A stretch of DNA of 64,000 bases from Watersipora subatra (GCF_963576615.1 NC_088710.1:17479877-17543876); one strand, 5' to 3'. Shown: positions 47,921 through 60,803, counted from the first letter of the stretch. Made by a program: numbers and translations. Notes: generated by a model from the letters alone, not told the origin.

Positions 47921-50758
47921 AAGAGGCACCCGCTGGAACGTGAGCTTTTTAAAAGAGGGCCTCATTCAAACGCATATATCTCTGGACAGGGTTGGTCTAC
48001 AAAGACAAAAATGGCATCAAATTGTAGCTGATGTTTTAGCCTTTAATGGGTCTTAATTTCATTAAATTGAATTTTTTGACGCAACCACATCTTTAACTAA
48101 AGCCATCTTATCATCAGGTGCTAGCTGAATTTTAGCAGTGAAAGGAAATAGAATTACTTATTTATTTGTAGCTATCTCAGCATCAAAAATAAATTTGATA
48201 CTTTTTGTGCATGAAGCACAAAGGATTCCTTCGGTTTTTCGTGACGTCATTCTATTGTTGTCGGTCATCTTTGTAGACAACTTTTACCTTAAAAACACGA
48301 AGCTTCTGCAATAAATTTTTGAAAACGATGCTTTTGTTTGCAATTTTTTATTATAGTATCAAAACAACACCAAAAAATACTATTAAATAAGAGAATAACG
48401 ATCGTTTTCTTCAAATATGGCAGCTTTTTCGTGAACGAGCCCATGTGCAAACGGTTTGATGACGCCAAAAGAACAATGGTGATTCACAAGCCTCTGACTA
48501 TGAGATGTTTCTCTGACATATAGCAAACCAAGAATCATTTAGCTCGTAGCTGAGATTAGAAACTCGGCAATTTTGATCTATGTATTTTAGTAGGTCCTTC
48601 AAAAACTCTCTTCTAGTACAGCTAATAGCTTCTGACATCAAGAGGTCAAAAAAGTCAGCCATTAACTGACTCTTTGACTTGAAAGTTGGGAGCGAAGAAG
48701 TGACATTTGCATTGTACCAACACCTCTATTATGTTTCTGTATTTGTGTTACAGATTTCAAGATCAAGCGTAAGCTATGCCCAGAATATTTATTTATCTTT
48801 CTACACATATGACAAACATCACTTTCTATGCCGTGACACCATCTCACTACATCAACCATCATACGTTTCAGTTTATGAACATTCTGTTACTACAACCTTC
48901 AATTCACCATCTGGACTCCTCTGCAATGCTATTAGATTACCAACTTTTAAAAAACTTTTGCTTAACTCAATAATTTCCAATTTGTGTCTTTTCATTTTTG
49001 GCATGTAACGAAAATATAATTTTGTTAATAACTACTAATGCTATAAAATTTATACATACCTACTTTACCAGAGACTTTGCTGTTGCTGCTGCCGCCAATA
49101 AAACTACACAACAAAGATACGACAGCAAAGATTGCAGCAGTCAAACTTTTTCAATAGCTTGTCAAGAATCCATGACAGCCTGTGCAATATCATGGATGAC
49201 ATGACATTGCACAGATTGTCATGTCACTTTGTCATGAGCCCTTTAGAAAAAAAATGAAAGACAAACTGATCAATCTAAAAACATATCTGTATTACATAAA
49301 ATTCATCAAATCAGAACTTACAGAAATATTATCCAACTCTTATAAAAATATTACCACATAAATTTTTATGGTAACGACTAGCTTACAAAAAGCAGATCGC
49401 GAGGCACTGTTTAGCTAACTGAGAGGTTTTGCGAGCATGCTAGGAAAGCCTGAGCAATTTGTCTGCATTTCTACTAACTGTAGAACAGTAGAGCTGCTGA
49501 ACAGAAGAGTAGAACAGCTAGGTTACCTGTATTACTGAGCCGAATGCCATGCCTCTCTTTCTCACTAGTAACCAATATTTGGCTCTAGTGAATGCCCAGC
49601 CGCATTGTGCTTCTATTATACAGGTAAAAGTACTACAGTTTACTGCTTTGATTAGCCTGAAGCGTGATTGGAAGAAATCAGTTAGCGGTCTTTCACGGCA
49701 CACTAGCTATTTCCCCTTTTTCAGGCTCTGAAATAATCACGCATGAGAGTAGAGTGCTTTAGTATATATATTTGTATATAACCGGCACTGTTGCAGCCAA
49801 TGGCTACTCTGCCATCACAGAAAAAGTGCCGGCCTTTTATATGGTTGGCCTATGACAACAACAAGTATTACATAAGTTAGTGTGGTCAAAACTTGCGATG
49901 GTGATGTGTTTTTATGGTCACTTGCGTTTGTTTGTGATGTGTAGTGTTAATTTAACTATCGTCTTTTTTGGGTTCTTCAGTCTCAGTTAGTGTGATATTC
50001 AGTACTCTGTTCGTGATTTCTTCCATCTCTGTGTCTGATATTAGTCCATTTATTTTGATCACTCTAACTTGGTCTGCAATCTTCTGATCAGTAATGCTGC
50101 AGTCTCCTATCCTTCTAGATCTAATGCATTCTCTTCATTTACCCTCTTCTCTCAGGTTCGCTGAGGTATTAACACTCTATTGCGTTGATGTTATCCTGTC
50201 TGTTCCACTTTCTTCTGGCGTCACCAGGGTAGTATCAAGTTCAGTAGCAGATTGACGACTGTTTCATGCCTAGTCTCCCACATGAGAACTACTGGGCAAG
50301 AGTTGATCTGTGTTAAAGGTCTGCTCTGTGCCATAGGAGTTTCTGTTTGTGTATTCATCATAAAGCATGAGTGTAATTTTTTGTTAGGGTTAACTCCTTT
50401 AGTTTTTAGAATTCCTGCTAAAAAGCTTGATTTCTTCCTTAGCCTTTGACCCTCAAAAGGGTTTGTTTCGCAAGGTAGCCGAGGTCTGGTGAAGTGCTGG
50501 CACCATGCTGGTATAATTAGTGGATCCCCATCAAAGCCTATATTAGGTGGCCTTATATAGGTGCTATCTTTTATAATAATAGTTATATAATTATATTATA
50601 ATTATATAATTATTAACTAATAATTAAAATGATTATATTATAATTATATGATCATCATTTTTATTATTATTAATGATTATGCATAAAAATTAGGTAACTT
50701 AACAGCAATCAGCTTCAAACTAGAATATGATACATAGTTCCTTTTCATTAGGTATATG
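47921..50758. other. Intergenic, no gene seen
   Basis: It contains a small inverted repeat at about 49784-49840 (ATAACCGGCACT...AGTGCCGGCC) and an AT-only patch near 50575-50690. Short frames here have no motif or codon pattern worth calling. Confidence 0.45.
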
Positions 50759-52553
50759 ATCAGATATAAATAAAGCTGACTGGTTATCTCATCATCTGTA
50801 CTCCCAGAACAAATAAAGCCAGCTGGTTATCTCATTATCTGTACTCCAAGAATAAATAAAGTCAGCTGGTTATCTCATTATCTGTAATCTCAGAATAAAT
50901 AAAGTCAGCAGGTTATCTCATTATCTGTACTCCAAGAATAAATAAAGTCAGCTGGTTATCTCATTATCTGTAATCCCAGAATAAATAAAGTCAGCAGGTT
51001 ATCTCATTATCTGTACTCCAAGAATAAATAAAGTCAGCTGGTTATCTCATTATCTGTAATCCCAGAATAAATAAAGTCAGTAGGTTATCTCATTATCTGT
51101 AATCCCAGAATAAATAAAGTCAGCAGGTTATCTCATTATCTGTAATCCCAGAATAAATAAAGTCAGCTGGTTATCTCATTATCTGTAATCCCAGAATAAA
51201 TAAAGTCAGCAGGTTATCTCATTATCTGTAATCCCAGAATAAATAAAGTCAGCAGGTTATCTCATTATCTGTAATCCCAGAATAAATAAAGTCAGCAGGT
51301 TATCTCATTATCTGTAATCCCAGAATAAATAAAGTCAGCTGGTTATCTCATTATCTGTAATCCCAGAATAAATAAAGTCAGCTGGTTATCTCATTATCTG
51401 TGCTCCAAGAATAAATAAAGTCAGCTGGTTATCTCATTATCTGTAATCCCAGAATAAATAAAGTCAGCTGGTTATCTCATTATCTGTGCTCCAAGAATAA
51501 ATAAAGTCAGCTGGTTATCTCATTATCTGTAATCCCAGAATAAATAAAGTCAGCTGGTTATCTCATTATCTGTAATCCCAGAATAAATAAAGTCAGCTGG
51601 TTATCTCATTATCTGTAATCCCAGAATAAATAAAGTCAGCTGGTTATCTCATTATCTGTAATCCCAGAATAAATAAAGTCAGCTGGTTATCTCATTATCT
51701 GTAATCCCAGAATAAATAAAGTCAGCTGGTTATCTCATTATCTGTACTCCAAGAATAAATAAAGTCAGCTGGTTATCTCATTATCTGTACTCCAAGAATA
51801 AATAAAGTCAGCAGGTTATCTCATTATCTGTACTCCAAGAATAAATAAAGTCAGCTGGTTATCTCATTATCTGTACTCCAAGAATAAATAAAGTCAGCAG
51901 GTTATCTCATTATCTGTACTCCAAGAATAAATAAAGTCAGCCGGTTATCTCATTATCTGTACTCCAAGAATAAATAAAGTCAGCTGGTTATCTCATTATC
52001 TGTGCTCCAAGAATAAATAAAGTCAGCAGGTTATCTCATTATCTGTACTCCAAGAATAAATAAAGTCAGCAGGTTATCTCATTATCTGTGCTCCAAGAAT
52101 AAATAAAGTCAGCAGGTTATCTCATTATCTGTGCTCCAAGAATAAATAAAGTCAGCAGGTTATCTCATTATCTGTACTCCAAGAATAAATAAAGTCAGCA
52201 GGTTATCTCATTATCTGTGCTCCAAGAATAAATAAAGTCAGCAGGTTATCTCATTATCTGTAATCCCAGAATAAATAAAGTCAGCAGGTTATCTCATTAT
52301 CTGTACTCCAAGAATAAATAAAGTCAGCAGGTTATCTCATTATCTGTAATCCCAGAATAAATAAAGTCAGCAGGTTATCTCATTATCTGTAATCCAAGAA
52401 TAAATAAAGTCAGCTGGTTATCTCATTATCTGTAATCCCAGAATAAATAAAGTCAGCTGGTTATCTCATTATCTGTGCTCCAAGAATAAATAAAGTCAGC
52501 TGGTTATCTCATTATCTGTAATCCCAGAATAAATAAAGTCAGCTGGTTATCTC
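50759..52553. repeat. 43-bp satellite array, left part
   Basis: There are about 41 head-to-tail copies of a 43-bp unit (AATAAATAAAGTCAGCTGGT, TATCTCATTATCTGT, then a variable tail). Two tail types alternate: AATCCCAG and (A/G)CTCCAAG. A second site varies between CAGCTGG and CAGCAGG. Units are most diverged at the left edge. Confidence 0.95.
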
Positions 52554-52791
52554 TGTTTAATTTGTCAGATGTGAGTATTAAAGCCATTAATATTTAGGAT
52601 TATACCAGGATTATTTTTCAGACAAATTATTACTGTCAGATTCTGATGCAAGTTCAACTGGAAGGGAACTTTATTCAACCCTCAAGAAACCAGGTTATAT
52701 CGTAATGCTGAGAACTTAGGTTATGCATGAGCAGACAACTAACACAATAAAATATGTATGCAGGAGAAAACAACTAACACAAAATACAACA
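52554..52791 (-). repeat. Gypsy-2 3' LTR
   Basis: This 238-bp LTR (TGTTTAATTT...ATACAACA) shows no difference from 56810-57047 by eye. Confidence 0.95.
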
Positions 52792-52935
52792 TCCCTTTTC
52801 TAGATTACAAAGCATGTAATGATGTTGGTTAATAAAACTAATTTTCACAAAATATTAGAAACGTGATTATACTGAATTATATTGTCCATGAGTATAATAC
52901 TAATTAACAGGCAACCTTACAATGTACGTTGGGAT

Positions 52936-55900
52936 TCACAACTCGTAGTCAGTAAGGTACGAAGGGGGCTTAACGGTTCGCCCTGAGCGAGTGGTGAGTG
53001 TATTTGGAGCTGGAGTAGCTGGCTGAGTAGGTACAACTGCGGACCGATTACGTGTCACGATTCTGCCATTATCACAAGTGATTTGTACAGCTCGATTGTT
53101 TACATTCGGTCGATTTTCTATAACACCGTCACGATGGTTATCTCGTATATAGACTGCACTGTTTTTCTCTAGCGGTCGTAAATCTTTTACGCGAGTATTA
53201 CTGTCATGATTGATTTTCATTTGATCTTTGTACGAGTCATTTTTCTTTTTAAATTGCTCGTGATCTGGTAGTTTGGGTATCAGTGCATCAGGATGACATG
53301 TTACAGTGGTTCTTAGTACTCTGCCCATCAGTAACTCAGCGGGAGAGTATAATCCCAGTTGAGGGGATGTCCGGAATGCCAGAAGGGCCAGATAAGGATC
53401 CTTTTCTTTTGTTAGCATTTTCTTAATAGTCTGCACTGCCCTTTCGGCAGCGCCATTCCCTCTCGGGTAATGAGGGCTGCTTGTGACCTGAGTGAATCCA
53501 TATGTCTCTGCAAATTCCACAAAGTCCTGTGCAGAGTATTGGGGACCGTTGTCGGAAATGACGCATTCTGGTATCCCATGTCGCGAGAAAATGCTTCTCA
53601 TGTGATTTATCACATTCTTAGATGTGCTATCCTTACCCAGCAATGCGATCTCAGGAAATCGGGAATAATAGTCCACAACTAATAAGTATGTCTGACCCTG
53701 AAAATGGAATAAGTCCGAACCAACGACTTGCCAGGGGCGATCCGGGGTGGCTGTAGGTCTCAGAGTTTCAAATGAAGTATTAGAGTCTTTTTGGCAGATC
53801 TGGCATTGGCCAACCATTGTCTCGATAGCTTTGGACATGCACGGCCACCACAAACTATTTCTCGCACGAGTCTGACATTTGGTTACTCCCAGGTGACCCC
53901 TGTGTATATCCTCTAATACTTTACTTCTTTGATTTAGCGGTATCACCAGTCGATTTCCCATCATCAGAAACCCTTTGTTGATGCAGAGAAAAGCTTTTCG
54001 TTCGAAATAAGGCTGCATGAGAGTGTCCGTGGATGATAAATATGCTGGCCAACCTTCACTGACAAACTGAAGCACTTTGCTTAGGGTTTCATCGTTTCTT
54101 TGGTCTATTTTCATTTGTTCCAACCTGGTATCTAAGCCATTTAACCTCACACCACCATTTACTACTGTCTCAACTTCTTCCACCCGTTGAGCATCTGCCT
54201 CGTCAGGTTTGGTAGATGTATTCCGCGATAGGGCATCAGCCGCGATATTGTCTTTCCCACTGATGTGTGTAATTCTATAATCGAATCTCTGTAGCCTGAG
54301 CTTAAAACCTTGAATTCTTGCGGGTAGCCGGTCTAGGAATAGATTTCCGAACAGTGTGATTAACGGCTTGTGATCTGTTTCAATCAAAACTTTCTTCATC
54401 CCTAGAATGTACTGGGAGAATTTTTCTAGAGCCCAGCAGACTCCTAAAGCCTCTTTTTCAATAGCCGCATACCGTTGTTCTGTATCGCTTAGAGAGCGGC
54501 TCGCTGCAGCGACTAGTCTTCGAGTGCCATCTGGTTGCACCTGACTTAAGGTGGCTCCCAATCCTTGATTACTAGCATCTGTTGTGATTATAGTCTCTCT
54601 GGTAGGATCATATGTCGCCAGTACCGGTGGATTGGCAAATATCTCTTTCACCTTCTGGAAGGCTTCCTGCTGACCGTAACCCCAAATCCAGTCCACATCT
54701 TTGCGAAGTAAATCTCTCAAAGGTTTGGTAACATCAGCCAGCTGAGGAGAAAACCGCGCGTATTGATTAGCTAATCCGAGAAAACTCCTTACTCCGGTTA
54801 CATTAGCAGGAGTAGGAAACTCCAAGATGCCATGCACTCTTGGTCCTGTGTGGATTCCAAACTGATCAATGACATATCCTAGAAACTGCACTTTAGATAC
54901 CCCAAACTGGCATTTGGACTTGTTCAAAGTCATTCCAGCTTGTTCGAGTCGCCTTAATACTACGCTGAGTCTTGAATCGTGTTGTTCTGTAGATTGTCCA
55001 ACCACTAGTATATCGTCCATGTGTACTATAAGACCCTCAAGATCCCCCAAAATCCTGTTCATTTCAGCTTGAAAGATCTCTGGGGCACTGTTTAGTCCTT
55101 GTGGGAGTCTTAAATATCGATATCGGCCACGATGCGTAAGGAAAGTAGTCAACTTACTGGATTCATCTGACAACGGAATCTGCCAGAAACCGCTATTGGC
55201 ATCGATTTTTGAGAACACTTTGCCACCTCTTATGGATGCCAGGCTTTCCTCTACTGTGGCCATAGGGTGAACTTCTCTGAGTACATATTTATTGAGTTCT
55301 GTGAAATCAGTACAAATCCTGACCTTGTCTTGCCCAGGTTTCGGCACTACCACCATTGGTGCCACCCACTGCGTTGGTTCTTCTATGGCTACAATTACCC
55401 CGTCTTCAACCATTTTCTCAAGTGCAATATTAGCTTTCTGTCGAAGCGGGAATGGAATCGGGCGTGGAACATGCAATGCAAACGGCTTTGCGTTTTCATC
55501 CAAGGTAATGGAATATTCTGTATCAAGCTTACCTAGTCCTTTGAACAAACTATCACTGACGCGTATAGACCCGATTTCGCACCTGCTTTTGTCAACGGTG
55601 ACAAACTTGAGGCTTTCACATGCTTTTCTACTCAATAACGGGGTGTTTTGGTTTTCTATGACATATATGTCTTCTGTTATTTTCTCCCGACCCGCAGTAA
55701 GTTTACCAGAAATGACGCCAATGCAATTGAGAAGTGTACGACCTGGTCCATACAGCTTCTTTGTAGATGGGTATTGAGTTCCTACGCAATGTTGAGGACC
55801 ACAAACGCTCAGGGCCGCACCAGTGTCCAATTTGAATCTCATCAATTGATTCTTTTTAATGTCAGTGTCAACCCTCACGTTGGAATACCATGAACCGGCC

Positions 55901-56796
55901 TCTAGACCTACGCTGTCTATGTCAAATATTTCGCCAAGAAACACTTCGTCAGAATTAGCTTCATTATTATCAGCAACCTGTAACTCGCTTACGGCTTGAG
56001 TAACCTCATTGGTACATACTGACTCCCAGTGATTTTTCCGTTTACATTTTCGACAAGTTGTTCCGAAAGCAGGACATCGATTTCGAACATGCCGTCGACC
56101 ACATTTGTTACATGAAATCTTTGGTTTATCATTTTCTAATTTGGAACCATTCTTGTGGGATGTGACAAAACTCACCTCTGTGGGCTTTTCACTGGAGTTC
56201 TGTGCATTCTTAGAAACCTCGGCAATTCGTAGAGCCTTTATAACATAATCAAGAGTTAAACGTTCATCTGGTTCACGCATCATTTTATCCCTGAGTTTAT
56301 GATCATCTAGTCCAAAAAGTAGTTTATCTCTGATTAGAGAATCTCGTTGATTGCCAAACTCACAGCTCTCAGCTGCGCGCCTGAGTTTCATTAAGTACAC
56401 ATCCACGGGTTCTCCACTTTGTGAGCAGTTATGAAAAGTATACCGGCTTACTATAACACCAGATCTTGGGTTACAATATTTTCGAAACCGCTTCAGGACA
56501 TCATCTATTTTCCTGCCTGTTGCACCTTCAGCAATCTCTTCTGGATTTCCTTCATTGTCAGTGCCTACGAACTCCATTTGGCTATACAGCTCTCTCACAT
56601 CTTCACCACCAACATGTCTAAATAGAGCTAATTTTCTCCTTTCATTAGCTCCACTTGTTCCTACTAGATCGATAGCAAGTAAATAGTCACTGAAAGAACG
56701 TACCCAGCGACGCCATTCTCCTGCAAGGTCATTTGCCCTTAAATCCAGCTGTTGTGGTGGTGATATGCCCTCCATCTTACACAAATGTTCATTCAC
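52936..56796 (-). CDS. gag-pol: Gypsy-2 Gag-Pol polyprotein, 1286 aa
   Basis: This is an uninterrupted fused polyprotein. Gag occupies about 1-220 (LRANDLAGEWRRWVRSFSDY). Two knuckles (CNKCGRRHVRNRC, CRKCKRKNHWESVC) lie at 229-261. The protease DTGA is at 324-327, the RT box HMDD at 592-595, RNase H D740, E782 and D808, the integrase HHCC (H964, H968, C998, C1001), and the DDE triad D1028-D1082-E1118. H in place of Y before MDD is seen in some related elements. All catalytic positions are filled, so the copy may be competent. The start at 56796 is the first ATG and lies next to the primer site. Confidence 0.95.
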   Translation of the reverse strand: MNEHLCKMEGISPPQQLDLRANDLAGEWRRWVRSFSDYLLAIDLVGTSGANERRKLALFRHVGGEDVRELYSQMEFVGTDNEGNPEEIAEGATGRKIDDVLKRFRKYCNPRSGVIVSRYTFHNCSQSGEPVDVYLMKLRRAAESCEFGNQRDSLIRDKLLFGLDDHKLRDKMMREPDERLTLDYVIKALRIAEVSKNAQNSSEKPTEVSFVTSHKNGSKLENDKPKISCNKCGRRHVRNRCPAFGTTCRKCKRKNHWESVCTNEVTQAVSELQVADNNEANSDEVFLGEIFDIDSVGLEAGSWYSNVRVDTDIKKNQLMRFKLDTGAALSVCGPQHCVGTQYPSTKKLYGPGRTLLNCIGVISGKLTAGREKITEDIYVIENQNTPLLSRKACESLKFVTVDKSRCEIGSIRVSDSLFKGLGKLDTEYSITLDENAKPFALHVPRPIPFPLRQKANIALEKMVEDGVIVAIEEPTQWVAPMVVVPKPGQDKVRICTDFTELNKYVLREVHPMATVEESLASIRGGKVFSKIDANSGFWQIPLSDESSKLTTFLTHRGRYRYLRLPQGLNSAPEIFQAEMNRILGDLEGLIVHMDDILVVGQSTEQHDSRLSVVLRRLEQAGMTLNKSKCQFGVSKVQFLGYVIDQFGIHTGPRVHGILEFPTPANVTGVRSFLGLANQYARFSPQLADVTKPLRDLLRKDVDWIWGYGQQEAFQKVKEIFANPPVLATYDPTRETIITTDASNQGLGATLSQVQPDGTRRLVAAASRSLSDTEQRYAAIEKEALGVCWALEKFSQYILGMKKVLIETDHKPLITLFGNLFLDRLPARIQGFKLRLQRFDYRITHISGKDNIAADALSRNTSTKPDEADAQRVEEVETVVNGGVRLNGLDTRLEQMKIDQRNDETLSKVLQFVSEGWPAYLSSTDTLMQPYFERKAFLCINKGFLMMGNRLVIPLNQRSKVLEDIHRGHLGVTKCQTRARNSLWWPCMSKAIETMVGQCQICQKDSNTSFETLRPTATPDRPWQVVGSDLFHFQGQTYLLVVDYYSRFPEIALLGKDSTSKNVINHMRSIFSRHGIPECVISDNGPQYSAQDFVEFAETYGFTQVTSSPHYPRGNGAAERAVQTIKKMLTKEKDPYLALLAFRTSPQLGLYSPAELLMGRVLRTTVTCHPDALIPKLPDHEQFKKKNDSYKDQMKINHDSNTRVKDLRPLEKNSAVYIRDNHRDGVIENRPNVNNRAVQITCDNGRIVTRNRSAVVPTQPATPAPNTLTTRSGRTVKPPSYLTDYEL

Positions 56797-56809
56797 ACCG
56801 CTGCCACCA

Positions 56810-57047
56810 TGTTTAATTTGTCAGATGTGAGTATTAAAGCCATTAATATTTAGGATTATACCAGGATTATTTTTCAGACAAATTATTACTGTCAGATTCT
56901 GATGCAAGTTCAACTGGAAGGGAACTTTATTCAACCCTCAAGAAACCAGGTTATATCGTAATGCTGAGAACTTAGGTTATGCATGAGCAGACAACTAACA
57001 CAATAAAATATGTATGCAGGAGAAAACAACTAACACAAAATACAACA
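56810..57047 (-). repeat. Gypsy-2 5' LTR
   Basis: This is the 238-bp promoter-side LTR. Its inner edge is directly followed by the TGGTGGCAGC primer site. Confidence 0.95.
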
Positions 57048-57380
57048 ATCTCATTATCTGTGCTCCAAGAATAAATAAAGTCAGCTGGTTATCTCATTAT
57101 CTGTAATCCCAGAATAAATAAAGTCAGCTGGTTATCTCATTATCTGTAATCCCAGAATAAATAAAGTCAGCTGGTTACCTCATTATCTGTAATCCCAGAA
57201 TAAATAAAGTCAGCTGGTTATCTCATTATCTGTAATCCCAGAATAAATAAAGTCAGCTGGTTATCTCATTATCTGTAATCCCAGAATAAATAAAGCCAGC
57301 TGGTTATCTCATTATCTGTAATCCCAGAATAAATAAAGTCAGCAGGTTATCTCATTATCTGTACTCCAAGAATAAATAAG
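57048..57380. repeat. 43-bp satellite array, right part
   Basis: About eight more copies of the same 43-bp unit continue on the right of Gypsy-2. The element therefore split one array of about 49 units. Confidence 0.95.
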
Positions 57381-57788
57381 AGTTTAATTATCAGATCATC
57401 TTGCTGAAAGCAGTATAAGGACTATATACCTACTTGTACTAATATTTTACATCCAGCCATTTTGGTATCTATATCTGCTTAGATACTCGTGGCTAAGAAA
57501 TATCCAAGACTTTTAAAATTACAAATTGGCATCTTCACGGTTCCAGTAGTCTGCCATCAGTTTTTTCACTTCCCTTACTTTATCCTACAGTCACATATCA
57601 TTCTGGAACTATGATTGCCTAAAACTGCATCAGCCCCGTAGTTGTGACAGCTACTAGCCTTCCATGCCTTATAGAAAGAATGCAACTCCTACTAGGAGAG
57701 TTTTACTAATCATCTGTTTTTTTGTTAGGAAAGAAAACTCCAATTTTGGTAGTTGCACTTGCTTTCTTATTTTTATACATCATTACTA

Positions 57789-57965
57789 TCTATAAATAAA
57801 AATCTCAAAGTTTGTGTGTCTGTCGATCGGTATGTCCAGTTATAGCTATTAAAATCTTAGAATGAAGAATCCATACCACGGAAGATTTGAACTCCAAACC
57901 TCCTGTTCCCCAGACGATATGCTTATCTATTGCACTATGTGGGTGAAAATACGCTACCGCTCTCC
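57789..57965 (+). mobile_element. Helitron/SINE-like chimeric repeat copy
   Basis: It starts A|TCTATAAATAAAAATCTC, with AAGTTTGTGTGTCTGTC and GTATGTCCAGTTATAGCTAT, then an antisense tRNA-like part (AAGATTTGAACTCCAAACC). The 3' terminus is unclear. Confidence 0.5.
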
Positions 57966-59183
57966 ATTATGGCGCAACCTCATTCTATGTACGTTTTAGT
58001 AAGAGCTGTAGATAGCTAGCTTACTTAAAGCACATCAATTATATCAGTACTTTTATCATATATTTCAGTACTTCAGAGTCTTGGCTTTCGAATGAGCCTC
58101 TATTCAATACACAAAGAATAATAGAACTATGAAAAACAGGGTGTCAAAGGTATTTCCTGCAATAAAAAAAACACTTGGTTGTGGTTCCCACAATGTGATG
58201 TCATAATTATCATTTAGCCTTAGGTCGTCGATCCCTTTCGCTGCCATTGAGGCTGCGCTTTTCTGTGACAATCGGTGCTCTTAAACCCACAGAGCACTAA
58301 TAATAAACTAGGATTCTAGATAATCAACAATGCCCGGGGATCGTGCTATCACCCGACCCATACAAACACATGTTCTGGGTTAACAGACTTTGGGTGATTG
58401 TTAGAGCTTACTTTTTCATCCTTTCGTTCATTTTAAACATTTATAGTATTATTATCTAAAGAATTCGTATCACTTTCCATGTTGCTTTCTAAATATGATT
58501 ATGCTTCAATAAATATACTGTCATTGATAAAGGTAATGAAATCACATCGATTAAATTGTGACCTGCACTGGTGTGGCCCTAAGACTATATGTAAATTTCA
58601 CTCTAGCGAGATCACGCAATGCTTGAAATTAATTAGCCTCAGTCGTGTCCCTCAACATCACAATAAGAAGGAAAGGCTAGTGCATAATATCAGCGAGAAA
58701 ACATAGTATGGTGCTTGGAATCTGAGCTATTAATCATAGAAATAATCTGTACATGGAGAGCTAATGACACTGATTTCTTTGTCATCTTCATTGGTTCTCT
58801 GGAGTTGTCCTACCTTCGTCTGCCACTAGCGTCCTTATTGTACTTGATAAATATAAGCGGTAAGCGATAAAAATAAGCGGCAAGAGCACACAACACCGAA
58901 TATGAAAATTGTGATGTCATAATTTGCAAGCCTGTACTAGTGAACATTTCTGTGGTAGAGCTCTAAAGAAGTTCTATAAACACCAACCAATGTCTGTCTC
59001 ACCATGTCAAAAAATGGCTCATTTGAAAGCCAAGATATTGAAGAACCTGAATAAGCTAAAACAGTACTGATATAATTGATGTGCCATTGGCAATATGACA
59101 GGCTAATGGCAAGTGAGGTTGTTTATAAGCTGAGTTTATAAGTGTGGCATTGCTATCACTGCTTATAATCTTATTTTTAATAT

Positions 59184-59209
59184 CTGTGCAACGCCAGGCA
59201 TTCCGCTAG
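59184..59209 (+). mobile_element. Helitron-like 3' terminus
   Basis: GTGCAACGCCAGGCATTCCG followed by CTAG and a T. The 5' end is not found. Confidence 0.45.
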
Positions 59210-60803
59210 TCAGACCATAAACAAACAAACCTTTTATAAGCAAAAATAAACAAATATGATACAACATCCATTTAAAGGACAAGGACAAGTGGTATGGGAG
59301 TTGAATTGTAACATTAATTGATAGTAGAGATGAATTTGGTGTAGGAAACGCAGTAGTCATTAATAAAATCAAGTAGATGCCCTCCAATAATCCTCTTTGG
59401 TTGCTGAAAGACTACGACAACCAAATGTAGTGTTAGTATTCTTGCAATTCTCAGTCTGCAAATGCCGATTAGCTTGACAATTGAATCAACTGGATATCCA
59501 AAACCAGTATAGGTCGAGTGATTCTGATTAAGAGAAATGCACTTGTCTGCCTTTCCTCTACTGAAATCAGTTTTTATTCATTTGTAGGTTATGCAACACC
59601 CTTGTTCTGGGATGGATGAAATTCACTGTCCTAATTGGTCAACTCATTTCGGTCAACTGATTGTTCCTCGGATGACACAACCCCAACGCAATTACTTGAC
59701 CACTTATACAAATAAAAAAATGTTATATAAATACTTTAGTTTAACACAAAGAACTTATTACCTATCAGACAGTATCCGTTTGTCTCTGTATCCTATTCAA
59801 GGGCCATCATGTTTGTTTTCTTCATTTTACATCTAGCTAGAGCAAAATTTCAACTCTCTATAATGCAATGCTGTACACAGAAGCGGTTATTCTTCTCTCT
59901 TATAATAATACTGCTGTAACTTCTTGTTGATAAGGTGTGATTTTGTGCTAACCTTATTGGCAGTTCTGCACAGTACTATTAATTTTTAATTGTGGTAGTT
60001 TGCGGGTGTATCTTGTTACCATCAGCCTATTTTCGCTAAGTTAGGGTGGATATGGCCTTCTGTACGACGTTAACCAATCTTAGTAGAGTCACGGAGTAAA
60101 TATTGCCAGCTACTTTCACATGCATTCCTAGTTATCCCATTTGACAGTTCCAGTCACAAAAGAACGCAAGTTTGCTGATGGTTCAGTGCCAGGTCAACAT
60201 TTTTCTATATTTTTACCTTCAAGTCGCAGTGAACAAATACATCAATATGAGTAGCCATGCTTTCTTCTTTTAGATTATTGCCCACCACAATATCAAGTCT
60301 CTTAATTTTTTGAGCTAGATGAGTAGTACACACAGTAGACACTCTTACAACATAAATAATTCGTCTCAAGAATTGTTTATGTTGTAGAACGTAAACGTAA
60401 ATGTTTCCTACAACGTATACGTTTCAAGAACATTTACGTTGTAGGGATTTTACATTATACAAACAATAAAATACATGTAAATTGCCAAATACACTTCAAA
60501 ATGTCCCAAATTCAACCCTTTGGCCCTTCAAAATGAAAACGATTATTTAAATGCAACTTCTTAATTTAACGTCTGTACAGTAAATGTGGTATTATTGGTT
60601 TGTATCGACAACTTTTCTTATCACTCTCCCTTGGCTAAGGGTTCAAGATTATGAAAATTTTACCTTAAGTAAAGGGGATTGTGCTACTTCAATGTCAAGT
60701 TAAATTTATTGTATTATTTCACTCTTTTCTCCGCAGAAAGGTCTATGCTGCAAAGAAAAAAAAAATTGTATATGTCTAAAATTAACTTTAAAAAAATAAT
60801 ATA

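Larger units (their letters stand above)
52554..57047 (-). mobile_element. Intact Ty3/Gypsy LTR retrotransposon 2 in the satellite
   Basis: This element has 238-bp LTRs (52554-52791, 56810-57047) that read identical, flanked by an ATCTC duplication (52549-52553, 57048-57052). It inserted into a satellite unit. The primer site TGGTGGCAGCGG starts directly at the 5' LTR edge, and the gag-pol ATG (56796) lies only 13 bases after it. The purine tract AGAAAAGGGA abuts the 3' LTR. One unbroken 1286-codon frame. Mag/C-clade type and a possible link to the Steamer-like elements of bivalves are inferences from the single-frame layout. Confidence 0.95.
57381..60803. other. Intergenic with Helitron-like fragments
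   Basis: A repeat beginning TCTATAAATAAAAATCTC at 57789 resembles the 5' half of the element at 60804. A Helitron-type 3' end (GTGCAACGCCAGGC, then CCGCTAG|T) is at 59209. An inverted pair (CCTACAACGT...ACGTTGTAGG) is at 60411-60449. No gene is called. Confidence 0.45.
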
